Numbered from the stretch's first letter, positions 16,722 to 26,494 are shown. The stretch: 49,839 bases of DNA from Gemmatimonadota bacterium (GCA_022340755.1 JAJDNI010000036.1:1-49839); one strand, 5' to 3'. Translations and numbers: made by a program. Notes: generated by a model from the letters alone, not told the origin.

Positions 16722-17567
16722 ATGATCCGATCATCGCAAGCATACGACCAGGACGGACCCGCGCGCGACATCCCCGGGCCGCGCGAGGCGGTCCTGTTCG
16801 TCGCCGGGGTGGCCATGGTGTTCTTCGTCGGCGGCCTCACTCTGGAGATACATCTGGGGGAGCCCGGCCTGCTGGCAGCCGAGTGGCTTCTCCTCCTGGC
16901 GCCGGCCCTGCTTTTCGTGCGGATCGGGCGCTTCGACGTGCGGCGCACCCTCTCGGTGGCAGCTCCACCTTCAGGGGGGTGGGCAGCGGCGATCCTGATG
17001 GTGGCGGGGGCGTTGCCCCTGGGCTGGGGGATGGGTTGGCTCCAGAGTCGGGTTCTTCCCGTTCCCCACGAGACGATGCAGGGCCTCGAGCAGTTGGTGA
17101 CCGCGGACACGCCACAACGCCTGGCCTGGTTGCTCTTCCTGCTGGCGCTCACCCCGGCCGTGTGTGAGGAGATGGTCTTCCGGGGAGTACTGCTCGGCGG
17201 CACCCGGTCCCTCGACACCTGGCGGATCCTGCTGCTGAACGGGGTCGTCTTCGGGGCTTTTCACCTGTCGCTCGAGACCGTCGTCCGGTTCCTTCCGACG
17301 GCCTGGCTCGGTATCGTCATCACGTGGACCGTGCTGAGGACCGGCTCCATCTGGACGGGTGTCCTCATGCACTTCCTCAACAACGGAGCCATCGTGCTAC
17401 TGGCCTCCGTCCCCGCGCTTCGGCAGATGATCGGGGGCCCCGACGCGCCCCCGCCGCTCTGGCTGGTCCCCGCGGCGGCGTTGTCGCTGGCAGTGGGATT
17501 GCGCGTGCTGTCCGGGATGCCGGACGCGACGGTGGTCGAGGCACCTACAGAGAGCGAAAGACGATGA
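16722..17567 (+). CDS. CPBP-family intramembrane metalloprotease (CAAX/Abi type)
   Basis: The 281-residue product is hydrophobic with about seven or eight membrane segments. The catalytic motifs are complete: Glu149-Glu150-x3-Arg154 (EEMVFRG), His181 in GAFHLS and His217 with Asn nearby in HFLNNG. Bacterial members cleave membrane substrates, may process prenylated or sigma-regulatory proteins, or serve in bacteriocin immunity. The start at ATG 16722 is the best fit; an in-frame ATG at 16638 would add 28 non-homologous residues. Its stop overlaps the threonine synthase start (ATGA), an unrelated function, which suggests only shared transcription. Confidence 0.87.
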   Translation: MIRSSQAYDQDGPARDIPGPREAVLFVAGVAMVFFVGGLTLEIHLGEPGLLAAEWLLLLAPALLFVRIGRFDVRRTLSVAAPPSGGWAAAILMVAGALPLGWGMGWLQSRVLPVPHETMQGLEQLVTADTPQRLAWLLFLLALTPAVCEEMVFRGVLLGGTRSLDTWRILLLNGVVFGAFHLSLETVVRFLPTAWLGIVITWTVLRTGSIWTGVLMHFLNNGAIVLLASVPALRQMIGGPDAPPPLWLVPAAALSLAVGLRVLSGMPDATVVEAPTESERR

Positions 17568-18751
17568 CGGAAGGGAACCGGCTCCCAGGAGCCACCCACC
17601 TCGAGTGCACCGCCACCGGCGAGCACCTCGAGAGCGAGCAGCTCATAGGCCTGTCGCCCGCGGGCAAGCCCCTCTTCGCCCGTTACGACCTCGAGGCCTT
17701 GAGAGGGCGTTTCACCCCACAAGCCGTGGCGCCACGCCGTGCCGACCTCTGGCGATACGAGGAAGTGCTACCGGTACGTGACCGGGCGTGCCAGGTGGCG
17801 CTCGGGGAGGGGTGGACGCCTATGCTCGACGCACCCCGCACCGCCGCCCGCCTCGGCGTGCGGCGCCTGTGGGTGAAAGACGAGGGCCAAAACCCTACCG
17901 GCTCGTTCAAGGCGAGGGGGCTGGGCCTCGCTGTGTCACGGGCTCTCGAGCTCGGGGCCAAGGAGCTCGCGCTCCCGTCGGCCGGCAACGCGGGTAGCGC
18001 CGCGGCGGCCTATGCCGCCGCAGCGGGGCTGCCAGTGCACGTGGTCGTGCCCAGCGACACCCCGGCGCCCATCCTCGAGGAGATCGCGGCCCTGGGCGCG
18101 GACCTCCAGTTGCTCGATGGCCTCATCACGGACTGCGGCAAGGTTGTGCGCAGGGGCGTGGAGGAGAACGGGTGGTTCGACCTTTCCACCCTGAAGGAGC
18201 CGTATCGGGTCGAGGGCAAGAAGACCATGGGGTACGAGCTCTTCGAGCAGCTCGGCGGGCGCCTTCCGGACGCGATCGTCTATCCTACGGGTGGCGGAAC
18301 CGGCCTCATCGGCATGTGGAAGGCCTTCGACGAGATGGAGCGTCTTGGCTGGATCGGCGCCGAGCGGCCCAAGATGTTCACGGTACAGGCCCAGGGATGC
18401 GCCCCCATGGTCCGGGCCTGGGAGCGCGGTGACGACCACGCGGACATGTGGGAGAACGCCGCAACGTACGCTGCGGGGCTGAGAGTCCCCGGAGCCGTCG
18501 GGGACTTCCTGATCCTGCGTGCGCTCCGCGAGTCGGGTGGTGGCGCCGTCGCCGTCGCCGATCATCTCATGGGGGAGTGGGTACACAAGCTCGGAGCCGA
18601 TACCGGGGTCTTCGCAGCGCCGGAAGGGGGTGCGACGGTGGCAGCGGTGCCGCTCCTGATGGAGAAGGGTCTCATATCCCACGAGGACGAGGTCGTGCTC
18701 TTCAACACGGGAAGCGGCCTCAAGTACGTGGGAATGACACCCGTGGACTGA
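17564..18751 (+). CDS. thrC: Threonine synthase
   Basis: The 395-residue PLP enzyme belongs to fold type II. The PLP lysine is in NPTGSFKARG, the phosphate-binding loop is PTGGGTGLIG and the substrate loop is SAGNAGSAAAAY. The N-terminus has the threonine synthase segment LECTATGEHLES and LARYDLE-type sequence that separates it from serine/threonine dehydratases and cysteine synthases. It converts O-phosphohomoserine to threonine, the last step of the pathway. Cysteate synthase is a close relative and cannot be wholly excluded. The ATG overlaps the CPBP stop. No homoserine kinase or dehydrogenase gene is adjacent. Confidence 0.9.
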   Translation: MTEGNRLPGATHLECTATGEHLESEQLIGLSPAGKPLFARYDLEALRGRFTPQAVAPRRADLWRYEEVLPVRDRACQVALGEGWTPMLDAPRTAARLGVRRLWVKDEGQNPTGSFKARGLGLAVSRALELGAKELALPSAGNAGSAAAAYAAAAGLPVHVVVPSDTPAPILEEIAALGADLQLLDGLITDCGKVVRRGVEENGWFDLSTLKEPYRVEGKKTMGYELFEQLGGRLPDAIVYPTGGGTGLIGMWKAFDEMERLGWIGAERPKMFTVQAQGCAPMVRAWERGDDHADMWENAATYAAGLRVPGAVGDFLILRALRESGGGAVAVADHLMGEWVHKLGADTGVFAAPEGGATVAAVPLLMEKGLISHEDEVVLFNTGSGLKYVGMTPVD

Positions 18752-18770
18752 TCGGCTGGAGAGGCTTCCC

Positions 18771-19025
18771 GTGTACGACTTCACCGTTGCCTTCCTGTCC
18801 GCCCTCCTGGTTGGCCTCGCCGTGACCTCCGGCGTGCTCCTGCGCCGGCGGCTTCACCGTCAGCGAGCCGCGGCCGAGCCGCGGGTCGACGACGATGCCG
18901 TCCAGTCGATCCTGCGCGAGGGCGTGCTGGAGACCGAGGAGGAGGAGCCTCTGGACCTCGGGGAGATCGAGGAGGAGGAGAGACGCTTCTGGTCGGAAAG
19001 CTGGGACGAGCCGGAGGAGATGTGA
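18771..19025 (+). CDS. Small single-pass membrane protein with acidic tail
   Basis: The 84-residue product has one N-terminal membrane helix (VAFLSALLVGLAVTSGVLL, about residues 6-24), a basic stop-transfer (RRRLHRQR) and a very acidic C-terminal half (ETEEEEPLDLGEIEEEERRF). The topology should be N-out, C-in. It starts at GTG 18771 with GGAGAGG about seven bases upstream and follows thrC by 19 bases, so it is probably in the same transcript. I recognise no family; function is unknown. Confidence 0.6.
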   Translation: MYDFTVAFLSALLVGLAVTSGVLLRRRLHRQRAAAEPRVDDDAVQSILREGVLETEEEEPLDLGEIEEEERRFWSESWDEPEEM

Positions 19026-19057
19026 GACTCAGGCGAGGCGCTTCTTCGGAGCGCGGA

Positions 19058-19597
19058 CTACCGGCTCCATCGGTAGTAGACCCCCGGCAGGGGCACCAGC
19101 CGTCGGTTCAACGGCAGGTCGTCCTCGGGGTCGGTGCGCCGCACCCAGAGCGCCCGATTCACGTTCACCACGCCGCCGATGTAGTGACGGTCTTCCACGC
19201 GCCAGTCCAGACCCACCGGGGCCTGGAGGACCACGGCCGCGCCCGTGCGCTCGCTGGGTGGGCGAGCGAGGACCACCCACAGCCCTCCCCCCACGAAGGG
19301 GTGGAGGTAGCTGGCGCCGAAGTACTCTCTGAGGGTGAAGGCAGCGCTCAGGTCGCGGAACGACCAGGTGCCGACGGAGAGGTCGACGCTGTGCTGGTCG
19401 TGGAAGTACTCCACGCTGATGCCCACGGTGCTGATGCCACCGAAGGTGACGCCCACCCGGACGCCGTCTCCGGTTCCGGTACCCTGAGCGGAGCCGGACG
19501 TGGGGGCGACGAGCGCGACAAGACAGGCCGCCAGGCAGGTGGCGGCTCGGGCATGCCACTTGATTCGTGGCGCAGGGGGGCGATGGGCGCGGCACAT
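19058..19597 (-). CDS. Small exported protein, probable outer-membrane barrel
   Basis: The 179-residue product starts at ATG 19597 with a signal peptide (WHARAATCLAACLVALVAPT, then SGSAQ). The mature part is built of alternating strands with aromatic caps (VRVGVTFGGISTVGISVEYF, SVDLSVGTWSFRDL, HPFVGGGLWVVLAR, IGGVVNVNRALWVRR) and ends in YYRWSR. This pattern resembles an eight-stranded outer-membrane barrel or a porin-like family, though the final residue is Arg, not aromatic. I recognise no named family. It is divergent from the lipoprotein gene at 19670 and convergent with 18771. Confidence 0.6.
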   Translation of the reverse strand: MCRAHRPPAPRIKWHARAATCLAACLVALVAPTSGSAQGTGTGDGVRVGVTFGGISTVGISVEYFHDQHSVDLSVGTWSFRDLSAAFTLREYFGASYLHPFVGGGLWVVLARPPSERTGAAVVLQAPVGLDWRVEDRHYIGGVVNVNRALWVRRTDPEDDLPLNRRLVPLPGVYYRWSR

Positions 19598-19669
19598 GGG
19601 CGCCGGAGTATAGGCACAGGGCGCGGTGCGTTCAAAGGGGGGACCGGTCAATTCCGGGCCCCTGGCCGG

Positions 19670-20590
19670 GTGCGCCTGTTGGGGGTAGGGGTCGCCCTTG
19701 TGATGGCGGCGTGCTCGCCGCCGGACCGGCCCCCGGCTCTCGCCGATCCACTTCCGCGGGCAGTCGGCGAGCTTCTGCACCCCGACACCGTGCGCAGCGA
19801 GCGTGTGGGAGCCGGAGTGTGGTATCGGTACCTGTGGTCATCGAAGGGGCCGTGGGCGGTGTACGCCGTCGAGGCCGATGCCACCCGCTGCGACCTGACG
19901 CTTCGCGTGCTTCAAGCCGAGCCGCGCGAGAGTGGAGGCCGTGGTCACGAGCGCGTTACGTCCATGGTGGCACGAAGCAATGGAAGAGTGCTGGCCGCCG
20001 TGAACGCCGACTTCTTCACTCCGGAGGGCGGCGCGCTCGGGACGGAGGTGGTGGATGGGAGGGTCACCTCCGCGAGGGAACGTCCCGCCCTGGCCTGGCG
20101 TCGGGGGCAGAACCCATGGATGGGCATAGTCGACGTGGAGGACGATTCTCTCCACGCCGGTTGGACCCTCGCCCTACACGATCCCGACGGCGCGGACAGC
20201 GCCACCGAGATCGTCGGCGGATACCCCGAGCTCCTCGACTCCGGCCGACGCGTCGGCGACCTGGAGGTGACCGAGAGGCCTTCGTTCGCGGCGGCTCGGA
20301 ACCCCCGCACCGCGGTCGGATTCGATGCCTCGAGCCGTCGGCTCTGGCTCCTCGTGGTGGACGGGCGTCAGGCGCCGTACTCCGTGGGGATGACGTTGCC
20401 GGAGCTTGCGGACCTCCTCCAGGCCTTCGGCGCCACCGACGCCATCAACCTGGACGGGGGCGGATCCTCGGTCATCGTGGTAGGTGGCCGCGCGCTCAAC
20501 CACCCGTCCGACGCCACGGGCGAACGCGCGGTCGTGAATGCTTTGGCGCTGGTCCGGGACTTCGCGGGGTGTCGGCGGTCGGCCAGGTGA
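19670..20590 (+). CDS. Phosphodiester glycosidase family (NAGPA-like) lipoprotein
   Basis: The product contains a DUF2233/NAGPA domain: VNADFFTPEGG, GFDASSRRLWLLVVDGR and the hallmark NLDGGGSSVIVVGG followed by a conserved Asn/Arg segment. In animals this fold removes GlcNAc from mannose-phosphate diesters; bacterial members are predicted glycosidases acting on phosphodiester-linked sugars of exopolymers. A lipobox (VMAACS) near the N-terminus indicates export and lipid anchoring. GTG 19670 gives a 306-residue protein with a very short signal (MRLLGVGVALVMAAC); an in-frame ATG at 19583 would give a 43-residue leader and overlap the divergent gene. The start is uncertain, the domain call is good. 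Confidence 0.8.
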   Translation: MRLLGVGVALVMAACSPPDRPPALADPLPRAVGELLHPDTVRSERVGAGVWYRYLWSSKGPWAVYAVEADATRCDLTLRVLQAEPRESGGRGHERVTSMVARSNGRVLAAVNADFFTPEGGALGTEVVDGRVTSARERPALAWRRGQNPWMGIVDVEDDSLHAGWTLALHDPDGADSATEIVGGYPELLDSGRRVGDLEVTERPSFAAARNPRTAVGFDASSRRLWLLVVDGRQAPYSVGMTLPELADLLQAFGATDAINLDGGGSSVIVVGGRALNHPSDATGERAVVNALALVRDFAGCRRSAR

Positions 20591-20632
20591 CGTAGGGACC
20601 AAAGTCCGGCACGCTCGCAACGGGCGATCGCG

Positions 20633-22369
20633 CTACCTCCTACCACCGACAGTATCCGGGGGGATGGTGAGAGTCGTGACGACGACGGGGCTCCCGCGGG
20701 GAATGTCCACCGTCGCTTCGGCGGATCGCTCGGCGGACTCGGCCGCCACGCGGACCTGTGTGCCGACGGGGACGTCGCAGAAGAGGAAGATGCCCCGGGC
20801 GTCCAGCGTCGTCTCGATCCATCCATTGGGCCCCGACACCCTGGCCCACGTGGGACGCTGACCGGGTCCACCCATCGGCGCGGCACGGGGGTTCAGGCGG
20901 AAGTGGGCGGGAGACGGATCCGTCATGGTTGGTGCGCCGAGGGACAGCGTGACCTTGGCGTCTCCCGCGGGTCCGGCATCGTCCCGCACTCGCCCGAAGA
21001 GGATGGCGGTGCCGTCGGGCCTCTTGCCTCCACACGCCCCGGAGAGCAGCTCCTGCACCCCCGGCACGCGCACATCCCGCCGCAGGGTCACCGTGTCCCC
21101 CTCCGCGAGCCTGAGAACCTCCGGGGCGTCGCTGACCCTCAAACCCAGGGTGTCCAGGTAGGGCACCCCGAAGTCGAGCCTCAACAGACCTTCCGGCAGG
21201 TCGCCCAGGAGGAAGTCTCCGGAGACGTCGCTCACCGCACGGGCGTCCAGCCCCCTCGGGGTGACCGTCGCGCCGGACAGGGGAGCGCCCAGCGAATCCA
21301 CGACGTGTCCCTTCACCGCGGCCTTGATTGCCTCCTGGACGACGGCGCCGCTGTCATCCGTCACCCTCCACACGACCCCGCCCTCCTCCTGGTATCCCGT
21401 GCGCAAATACCGGTGCTCGCGTGACCTCTGGAAGAGCGGCATGCGGATATGCCATTCCCGCACGATCCACGTGCCCGCGGGAAGGTGGCCGAAGCGGACT
21501 TCGCCCCCGGCGTCGCCCGCCGCCGGACCCCGGCCGAGGTTCGTATAGCGGTACTCCAGTCGCGTGAGGATGGCGGTTGTGGCGTCCATCCAGAGGACGC
21601 CCCGGATCTCCGGTAGCTTTCGTCCCTTCACGGGCTCGAAAGCCAGGCCGACGAGGCCGTCCTCGCCCTTCTCGAGCTTCATGCAATGCGTATCGAGGAA
21701 AGAGTCGGAGAGCAGCACCTCGGCATCGGGAGCGAAGTAGCTCAGCTTTCCGCCGACCAGCTCCTGCACGTAGCCGCTGTCGGCCAGCTCCTCGGCCGCC
21801 CTGCTCACGTACGCTTGCCGTCCCGGGTTGATGGAGAAGTTCCTGTACTCTTCCAGTGTCCTCCGACCGTCCCGGTCCAGGTAACGCACGAAGTGCAGGA
21901 GCTGGTACCGATACCGGTCCGTCTCCAGGGTCCACGCCGCCGCCTCCAGCGCCTTGCGGGCTTCCTCCCAGACGATGGCGGTGGCGCGCCCCACCTCGGG
22001 TCTCACCTCACATCGCTTCGCGCCGGAGACGTCGAGGCCCGCGAGCTCCACCGGGTGGATGGGCACCAGGATGCGACGGAAGGTGCCCGCGCCGGGCACG
22101 TCGAAGGGATCCGTCGTGACGCTCGTGTAGCCGATGCGATCGACGCGGACGCGGTAGGCGCCGGGCTGTGGCAGCTTCGTCACAAAGCGGCCCGCGGCGT
22201 CCGTGAGGATACGCGCCGCTACGTGACCCTCACCGTCCATGACCACCACCATCGCGCCCTCGATGGGTCTTCCAGCGGTTTCCTCCAGCACGACGCCCCG
22301 CACGACCTGGCCGGTAGCGGGAAGGGTGCGCATGAGCGCGAGGACGAGGACGAATGCAGCGCGTCGCAT
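20633..22369 (-). CDS. Exported protein with carboxypeptidase-regulatory-like domains
   Basis: The 578-residue product has a signal peptide (MRRAAFVLVLALMRTLPATG). A carboxypeptidase-regulatory-like beta-sandwich follows (VVRGVVLEETAGRPIEGAMV, AAGRFVTKLPQPGAYRVRV). The middle region (about 130-380) resembles outer-membrane-associated proteins of Bacteroidota and Gemmatimonadota and ends with a second beta-sandwich (VKGHVVDSLGAPLSGATVTP) and possibly a third. No TonB-dependent barrel is attached, so it is not a SusC-like receptor. Start at ATG 22369 is preferred because upstream in-frame codons would overlap the divergent pepP. It is probably periplasmic or surface-associated; function is unknown. 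Confidence 0.78.
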   Translation of the reverse strand: MRRAAFVLVLALMRTLPATGQVVRGVVLEETAGRPIEGAMVVVMDGEGHVAARILTDAAGRFVTKLPQPGAYRVRVDRIGYTSVTTDPFDVPGAGTFRRILVPIHPVELAGLDVSGAKRCEVRPEVGRATAIVWEEARKALEAAAWTLETDRYRYQLLHFVRYLDRDGRRTLEEYRNFSINPGRQAYVSRAAEELADSGYVQELVGGKLSYFAPDAEVLLSDSFLDTHCMKLEKGEDGLVGLAFEPVKGRKLPEIRGVLWMDATTAILTRLEYRYTNLGRGPAAGDAGGEVRFGHLPAGTWIVREWHIRMPLFQRSREHRYLRTGYQEEGGVVWRVTDDSGAVVQEAIKAAVKGHVVDSLGAPLSGATVTPRGLDARAVSDVSGDFLLGDLPEGLLRLDFGVPYLDTLGLRVSDAPEVLRLAEGDTVTLRRDVRVPGVQELLSGACGGKRPDGTAILFGRVRDDAGPAGDAKVTLSLGAPTMTDPSPAHFRLNPRAAPMGGPGQRPTWARVSGPNGWIETTLDARGIFLFCDVPVGTQVRVAAESAERSAEATVDIPRGSPVVVTTLTIPPDTVGGRR

Positions 22370-22433
22370 CCACTCATGATAGTGGCCCCGCCGGGGATGC
22401 GCCGCCGCCCCGAATCGTTCTAACTTCCCAGCC

Positions 22434-23768
22434 ATGACCAGAGATCATCCCATGGAAGGGTTGCCGGCCTCGACGTTCGCGGGGCGGAGAGCGGCGACAC
22501 TCGCCGTGCTGGGCAGCGGCGTCATGGTGCTGCCCGCTGCCCCGGTTCGCATGCGATCCCGCGACACGGAGCACAACTACCGTCCCGACAGCGAGCTCTT
22601 CTACCTGACCGGAGCCACGGAGCCCGGAACAGTGGCGGTGCTGATGGGCGGCTCGGAGCCGAGGTTCGTGCTCTTCGTGCACGAGCGGGATCCCGACGCG
22701 GAGCTGTGGACGGGCAGGCGCCTCGGTCCGGAGGAGTCTACGGTGCGATTCGGTGCCGACGAGGCCTATCCCCTGAGCGAGCTCGAGAGCAGGCTGCCCA
22801 CGCTGCTGGGGGAGGGAGATCGCGTCCATTTCCGGCTCGGCAGAAAGGACGAGGTTGAGGACATGGTGCTGGCGGCTCTGGCCCGCGCACGGGCGCGTGG
22901 GGGGCGCCGCGGCACGGGGCCTCGGGCTCTGGTGGACCCCGGGGAGATCCTGGACGACATGCGGCTGCGGAAGGACGACGCGGAGGTCGAGCGGCTGCGG
23001 CGGGCCGCGGCGGTCACCGTGGCGGGTCACGAGGAAGGACTTCGGGCCGTCCGTCCCGGGGCCGGCGAGTGGGCCGTACAGGCAGCCATCGAAGCGGCGT
23101 TCCTCCAGAACGGAGCCACGGGCCCCGGATACGGCACGATCGTGGGGTCGGGGCCCAACGCGTGCGTGCTGCACTACGTGGACAACCGCCGGATGATCGA
23201 GGAAGGGGACCTTGTGCTCATCGACGCCGGAGCCGAGGTGGCGCTGTACAACGGCGACATTACCCGGACGCTTCCGGCTTCCGGCCGCTTCGACGACGCC
23301 CAGCGATCGGTCTACGACGTGGTGGAACGGGCGCGGGCCGCGGCCATGGCCGCCGTTCGCCCGGGGGCGACCATCGGGGCGGTACACGACAGTGCCGTGG
23401 CGGTTTTGGTGGAGGGCCTCGTCGCCCTCGGCGTGCTCGAAGGCGACGTCGGAGACCTGGTCGCCTCCGAGGCCTACAAGCCTTACTACCCCCACCAGAC
23501 CTCCCATTGGCTCGGGCTGGACGTCCACGATCCCGCCGACTATGCGTGGGGGGGCGCATCCCGGATGCTGGAAGCAGGTATGGTCTTCACCATCGAGCCC
23601 GGGCTCTACTTCCGGCCCGGGATCGGGGGAAGGGCGGAGCGCCTCGAGGGGATCGGCGTGCGCGTCGAGGACGACGTGCTGGTGACCGCCTCAGGGTGCG
23701 AGAGCCTCACGGCCGCGTTCCCCACGGCGATCGACGAGATCGAAGCGCTGGTGGGCGGTCGCGGATGA
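22434..23768 (+). CDS. pepP: Xaa-Pro aminopeptidase (aminopeptidase P)
   Basis: The 444-residue product matches aminopeptidase P in length and layout: an N-terminal domain beginning with TFAGRRAATLAVLGSG and containing RSRDTEHNYRPDSELFYLTG, then the M24 domain. The metal ligands are Asp in LIDAGAE, Asp in GDITRT, His in TSHWLGLDVHD, Glu in TIEPGLY and Glu in GVRVEDD. The SHWLGLDVHD and NYRPDS motifs are specific for the PepP group, which removes an N-terminal residue before proline. The stop overlaps the start of the MTHFR-like gene (ATGA at 23765). Confidence 0.92.
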   Translation: MTRDHPMEGLPASTFAGRRAATLAVLGSGVMVLPAAPVRMRSRDTEHNYRPDSELFYLTGATEPGTVAVLMGGSEPRFVLFVHERDPDAELWTGRRLGPEESTVRFGADEAYPLSELESRLPTLLGEGDRVHFRLGRKDEVEDMVLAALARARARGGRRGTGPRALVDPGEILDDMRLRKDDAEVERLRRAAAVTVAGHEEGLRAVRPGAGEWAVQAAIEAAFLQNGATGPGYGTIVGSGPNACVLHYVDNRRMIEEGDLVLIDAGAEVALYNGDITRTLPASGRFDDAQRSVYDVVERARAAAMAAVRPGATIGAVHDSAVAVLVEGLVALGVLEGDVGDLVASEAYKPYYPHQTSHWLGLDVHDPADYAWGGASRMLEAGMVFTIEPGLYFRPGIGGRAERLEGIGVRVEDDVLVTASGCESLTAAFPTAIDEIEALVGGRG

Positions 23769-24634
23769 CGTCGACACCCGCCGGAACAGCAGTCCCGATC
23801 CTCCTCGAACACGTGCGGGGGCCGAAGCCGTTCGTGTCCGTCGAGCTCCGACCTCCTCGCGCCGACCTGGATGCCGCCTCCGGCATGGGGGCGTGGATCG
23901 ACCTCCACCACGCGCTGGGTCGTCTGGCTCGAGGCGACACGTTCGTCTTCCTCACCGACAACGCGGTGGGCGCCGCGGAGGAGGAGAACCTGGCGCATGT
24001 CGGCGCGAACGTCGGCGATGAAGTGGACCTTCGAAGGATCGTTCCCATCCTCACCTGCAAGCACACCCTGGACTATTGCCTCCTCTTCGGAGCGCGGGCG
24101 ATCTCACAGGGGTTCGAGGCCCTGACCGTGCTGGGAGGCGATCCCTCGGTGGGGCCGCCGCGGTGCGTGCCCCACGGACGGGATCTCCGCGAGATGCTTG
24201 CGAAGCGGTCTCCGGACCTCGCCCTCGGAGGGTGGGTCAATCCCCACAAGGACGCCGCCACCCAGGTCGGGTACCTGGCGGCCCAGGATGCCCACGTGGA
24301 CTTCGCGCTCACCCAGATCGTCTCCCACCACGACATCCCCCGCGTGGGGAAGCTGCTGGAGGCGCTGCACCGGAGCGGCAGGCCGGTCCCCGTCGTGTTC
24401 GGCGTGTTCCTCTACCGCAGCGCGAACCCCGCCACGCTGGAGACTCTGGGGCGCTTCTTTCCCGTGCCCACCGGGGCGATCACGCGGGACTTCGAGTCCG
24501 GAGCCGAGCCCGAAGACGTCTGCGCGCGGACCATCCGGGAGCTGCGGGCGGCCGGGGCGGACAAGGTGTACGTGAGCAACCTCGGGAATCGCAACCCGCT
24601 GGCTCGCCTGAGGCGCGTGCTGGAGCGCGTATAG
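23765..24634 (+). CDS. Methylenetetrahydrofolate reductase-fold protein
   Basis: The 289-residue product has the MTHFR TIM barrel: FVSVELRPPRADLD at the N-terminus, then ILTCKHTLDYCLLFGARAI, ALTVLGGDPSVG, GGWVNPHKDAATQ and FALTQIVSHHD, which correspond to folate- and FAD-site strands of MetF. Several positions differ from classical MetF, and the family's TAQFFFD-like segment is LTQIVSHHD here. It may reduce methylene-THF or act on another folate. It overlaps pepP and is convergent with the methionine operon, whose fusion protein carries another MTHFR domain, so it may be a specialised paralogue. Its catalytic activity should not be assumed. Confidence 0.72.
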   Translation: MTSTPAGTAVPILLEHVRGPKPFVSVELRPPRADLDAASGMGAWIDLHHALGRLARGDTFVFLTDNAVGAAEEENLAHVGANVGDEVDLRRIVPILTCKHTLDYCLLFGARAISQGFEALTVLGGDPSVGPPRCVPHGRDLREMLAKRSPDLALGGWVNPHKDAATQVGYLAAQDAHVDFALTQIVSHHDIPRVGKLLEALHRSGRPVPVVFGVFLYRSANPATLETLGRFFPVPTGAITRDFESGAEPEDVCARTIRELRAAGADKVYVSNLGNRNPLARLRRVLERV

Positions 24635-24652
24635 CGCGAGGGGCGCCGCTTC

Positions 24653-26494
24653 TCAGGCCGTCGCCCTGACGCCTCCCTCGCGGAGGACCCGGAGTGCGAC
24701 GTCCACGCGCCCCCAGGGCGCGCTGATGTGGAATCCGTGCACCATCGGCCGCACGGCCTCGATCATCTCCAGCGCGATGGCGACGCCCTCTTCGAGGGCC
24801 GCCTCGGTACCGGACTCCTGAGCCTTGCGCATGCGCGCGACGATTCCCGGCGGCACCGCCACCCCCGGCACCTCGTTGGCGAGGAACTCCGCGTTCCGCA
24901 GATCCAGAAGTGGCCAGACCCCTGCGACGACGGGAATGTCCCGACCGTCCACGTGCTCGAGAAAGCGCTCCAGCGAGGCGGGGTCGAACACCGGTTGCGT
25001 CACGGCGAAGTCGGCGCCGGCCTCCACCTTGTACCGGAAGCGGCGCACCTCACGTGCCTGATCCACCGCCTCGTGATTGGCCGCAACGCCGATGACGAAC
25101 TCCGTGGGCGCGCCGATAGAGCCGCCACCCGGGTCCAGGCCGCGGTTGAGGCCATGCACGACGTTGGTGAGGCCGATGGAGTCGATGTCGAAGACCGCCG
25201 TCGTGTCGGGATACGGCCCCGCCGCCGGAGGGTCGCCACTGACCAGCAGGACGTTCCGCAGGCCCGCCGCCGCGGCACCCAGGAGATCCGATATCATGCC
25301 CAGCATGTTCCGGTCGCGGCACGTGTAGTGCACGACGGTCTCGATGCCCACCTCGCGCTCCACGATGAGCGCCGCGGAGACCGCGCCCATCCGACTCTGG
25401 GCCCGGGGCGAATCCACGATGTTGACGGCGTCCACCCCCGCCACCTTCAGCTCCCGCGCGGGGCCGACGATCCGATTCCGATCCCATCCATGGGGCGGCA
25501 GGATCTCCACCGACGCGACGGTCTCGCCCCGTGACAGCTTCCTTCCCCAAGCCGAGCGTCTACCCAACGGCACAGGCTCGACGGAAGGGGTGTCGGGAAG
25601 CTCCACCACCGTCACCGTGGCGTGGCGCGGTTGGAGTGACGTGACCGTGTCCCTGAGCCGTTTCACGTGCTCGGGCGTCGTGCCGCAGCACCCTCCGACG
25701 AACTTCACGCCCACGTCGATCATGCGACGGGCATACTGCGCCATGTATTCGGGGCTGGCCAGATAGATCTTGCGATCGCCGACCGTGCGGGGGAGCCCGG
25801 CGTTGGGTTGGGCGGAGAGGGGCAGGGCGGACGTCTCGGCCATCTCCTCGAGGGCGTCGAGCATCACTGCCGGTCCCACGGAGCAGTTCAGGCCCACCAC
25901 ATCCGCTCCGGCGTCGGAGAGCGTCCTGACGATCTGGCGCGGCTCGCTGCCGTACGAGGTCTTGCCGTCCTGTCCCACGGTAGCCTGGGCCACCATGGGC
26001 AGGTCGCAGGCAGCGCGCACCGCCCGAAGGGCGCACACGAGCTCATTGACGTCGGAGAAGGTCTCCAGCACGAAGCCGTCCACCTCTGCCTCGAGGAGCC
26101 CCGCTACCTGACGTCCGAACAGCGCCTCCGCCTCGTCCAGGCCCGTGGGCCCCCAGGGCTCGATGCGGATCCCCAGGGGACCGATGGCTCCCGCCACCAT
26201 GGCTTTGCCCCGGACGGCCTCGCGAGCCAGAAGCGCGGCCGCTCGGTTGATCTCCTCGGTGCGCTCCTCGAGCCCGAAGGACGAGAGCTTCACGGGGTTA
26301 GCGCCGAACGTGTTGGTCTCCACGACCTCCGCGCCGGCCGCCACGTACTCCTCGTGGATCTGGCGTACCAGCTCCGGCCGGGAGAGGCTCAGCTCGTCGT
26401 AGCACACGTTGACGAACACGCCTCGGGAATACAGGAGCGTACCCATGGCGCCGTCGAATACGTGCACCCGCCCGTCCTCCAGCAGCTTCCTCAT
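24653..26494 (-). CDS. Bifunctional homocysteine S-methyltransferase / MTHFR
   Basis: The 613-residue protein fuses two domains. Residues about 1-295 are a homocysteine-binding barrel ([15 protein letters not shown]) with the zinc cysteines Cys204 (GLNCSVG) and Cys269-Cys270 (GGCCGTT). Residues about 318-613 are methylenetetrahydrofolate reductase ([37 protein letters not shown]). It is the same architecture as Bacillus YitJ. It would make 5-methyl-THF and possibly transfer methyl groups to homocysteine. The ATG overlaps the metH stop (ATGA) with CGGAG just upstream, so the two proteins are coupled and would share the SAM-II-like leader. It could feed methyl-THF directly to MetH. Confidence 0.9.
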   Translation of the reverse strand: MRKLLEDGRVHVFDGAMGTLLYSRGVFVNVCYDELSLSRPELVRQIHEEYVAAGAEVVETNTFGANPVKLSSFGLEERTEEINRAAALLAREAVRGKAMVAGAIGPLGIRIEPWGPTGLDEAEALFGRQVAGLLEAEVDGFVLETFSDVNELVCALRAVRAACDLPMVAQATVGQDGKTSYGSEPRQIVRTLSDAGADVVGLNCSVGPAVMLDALEEMAETSALPLSAQPNAGLPRTVGDRKIYLASPEYMAQYARRMIDVGVKFVGGCCGTTPEHVKRLRDTVTSLQPRHATVTVVELPDTPSVEPVPLGRRSAWGRKLSRGETVASVEILPPHGWDRNRIVGPARELKVAGVDAVNIVDSPRAQSRMGAVSAALIVEREVGIETVVHYTCRDRNMLGMISDLLGAAAAGLRNVLLVSGDPPAAGPYPDTTAVFDIDSIGLTNVVHGLNRGLDPGGGSIGAPTEFVIGVAANHEAVDQAREVRRFRYKVEAGADFAVTQPVFDPASLERFLEHVDGRDIPVVAGVWPLLDLRNAEFLANEVPGVAVPPGIVARMRKAQESGTEAALEEGVAIALEMIEAVRPMVHGFHISAPWGRVDVALRVLREGGVRATA

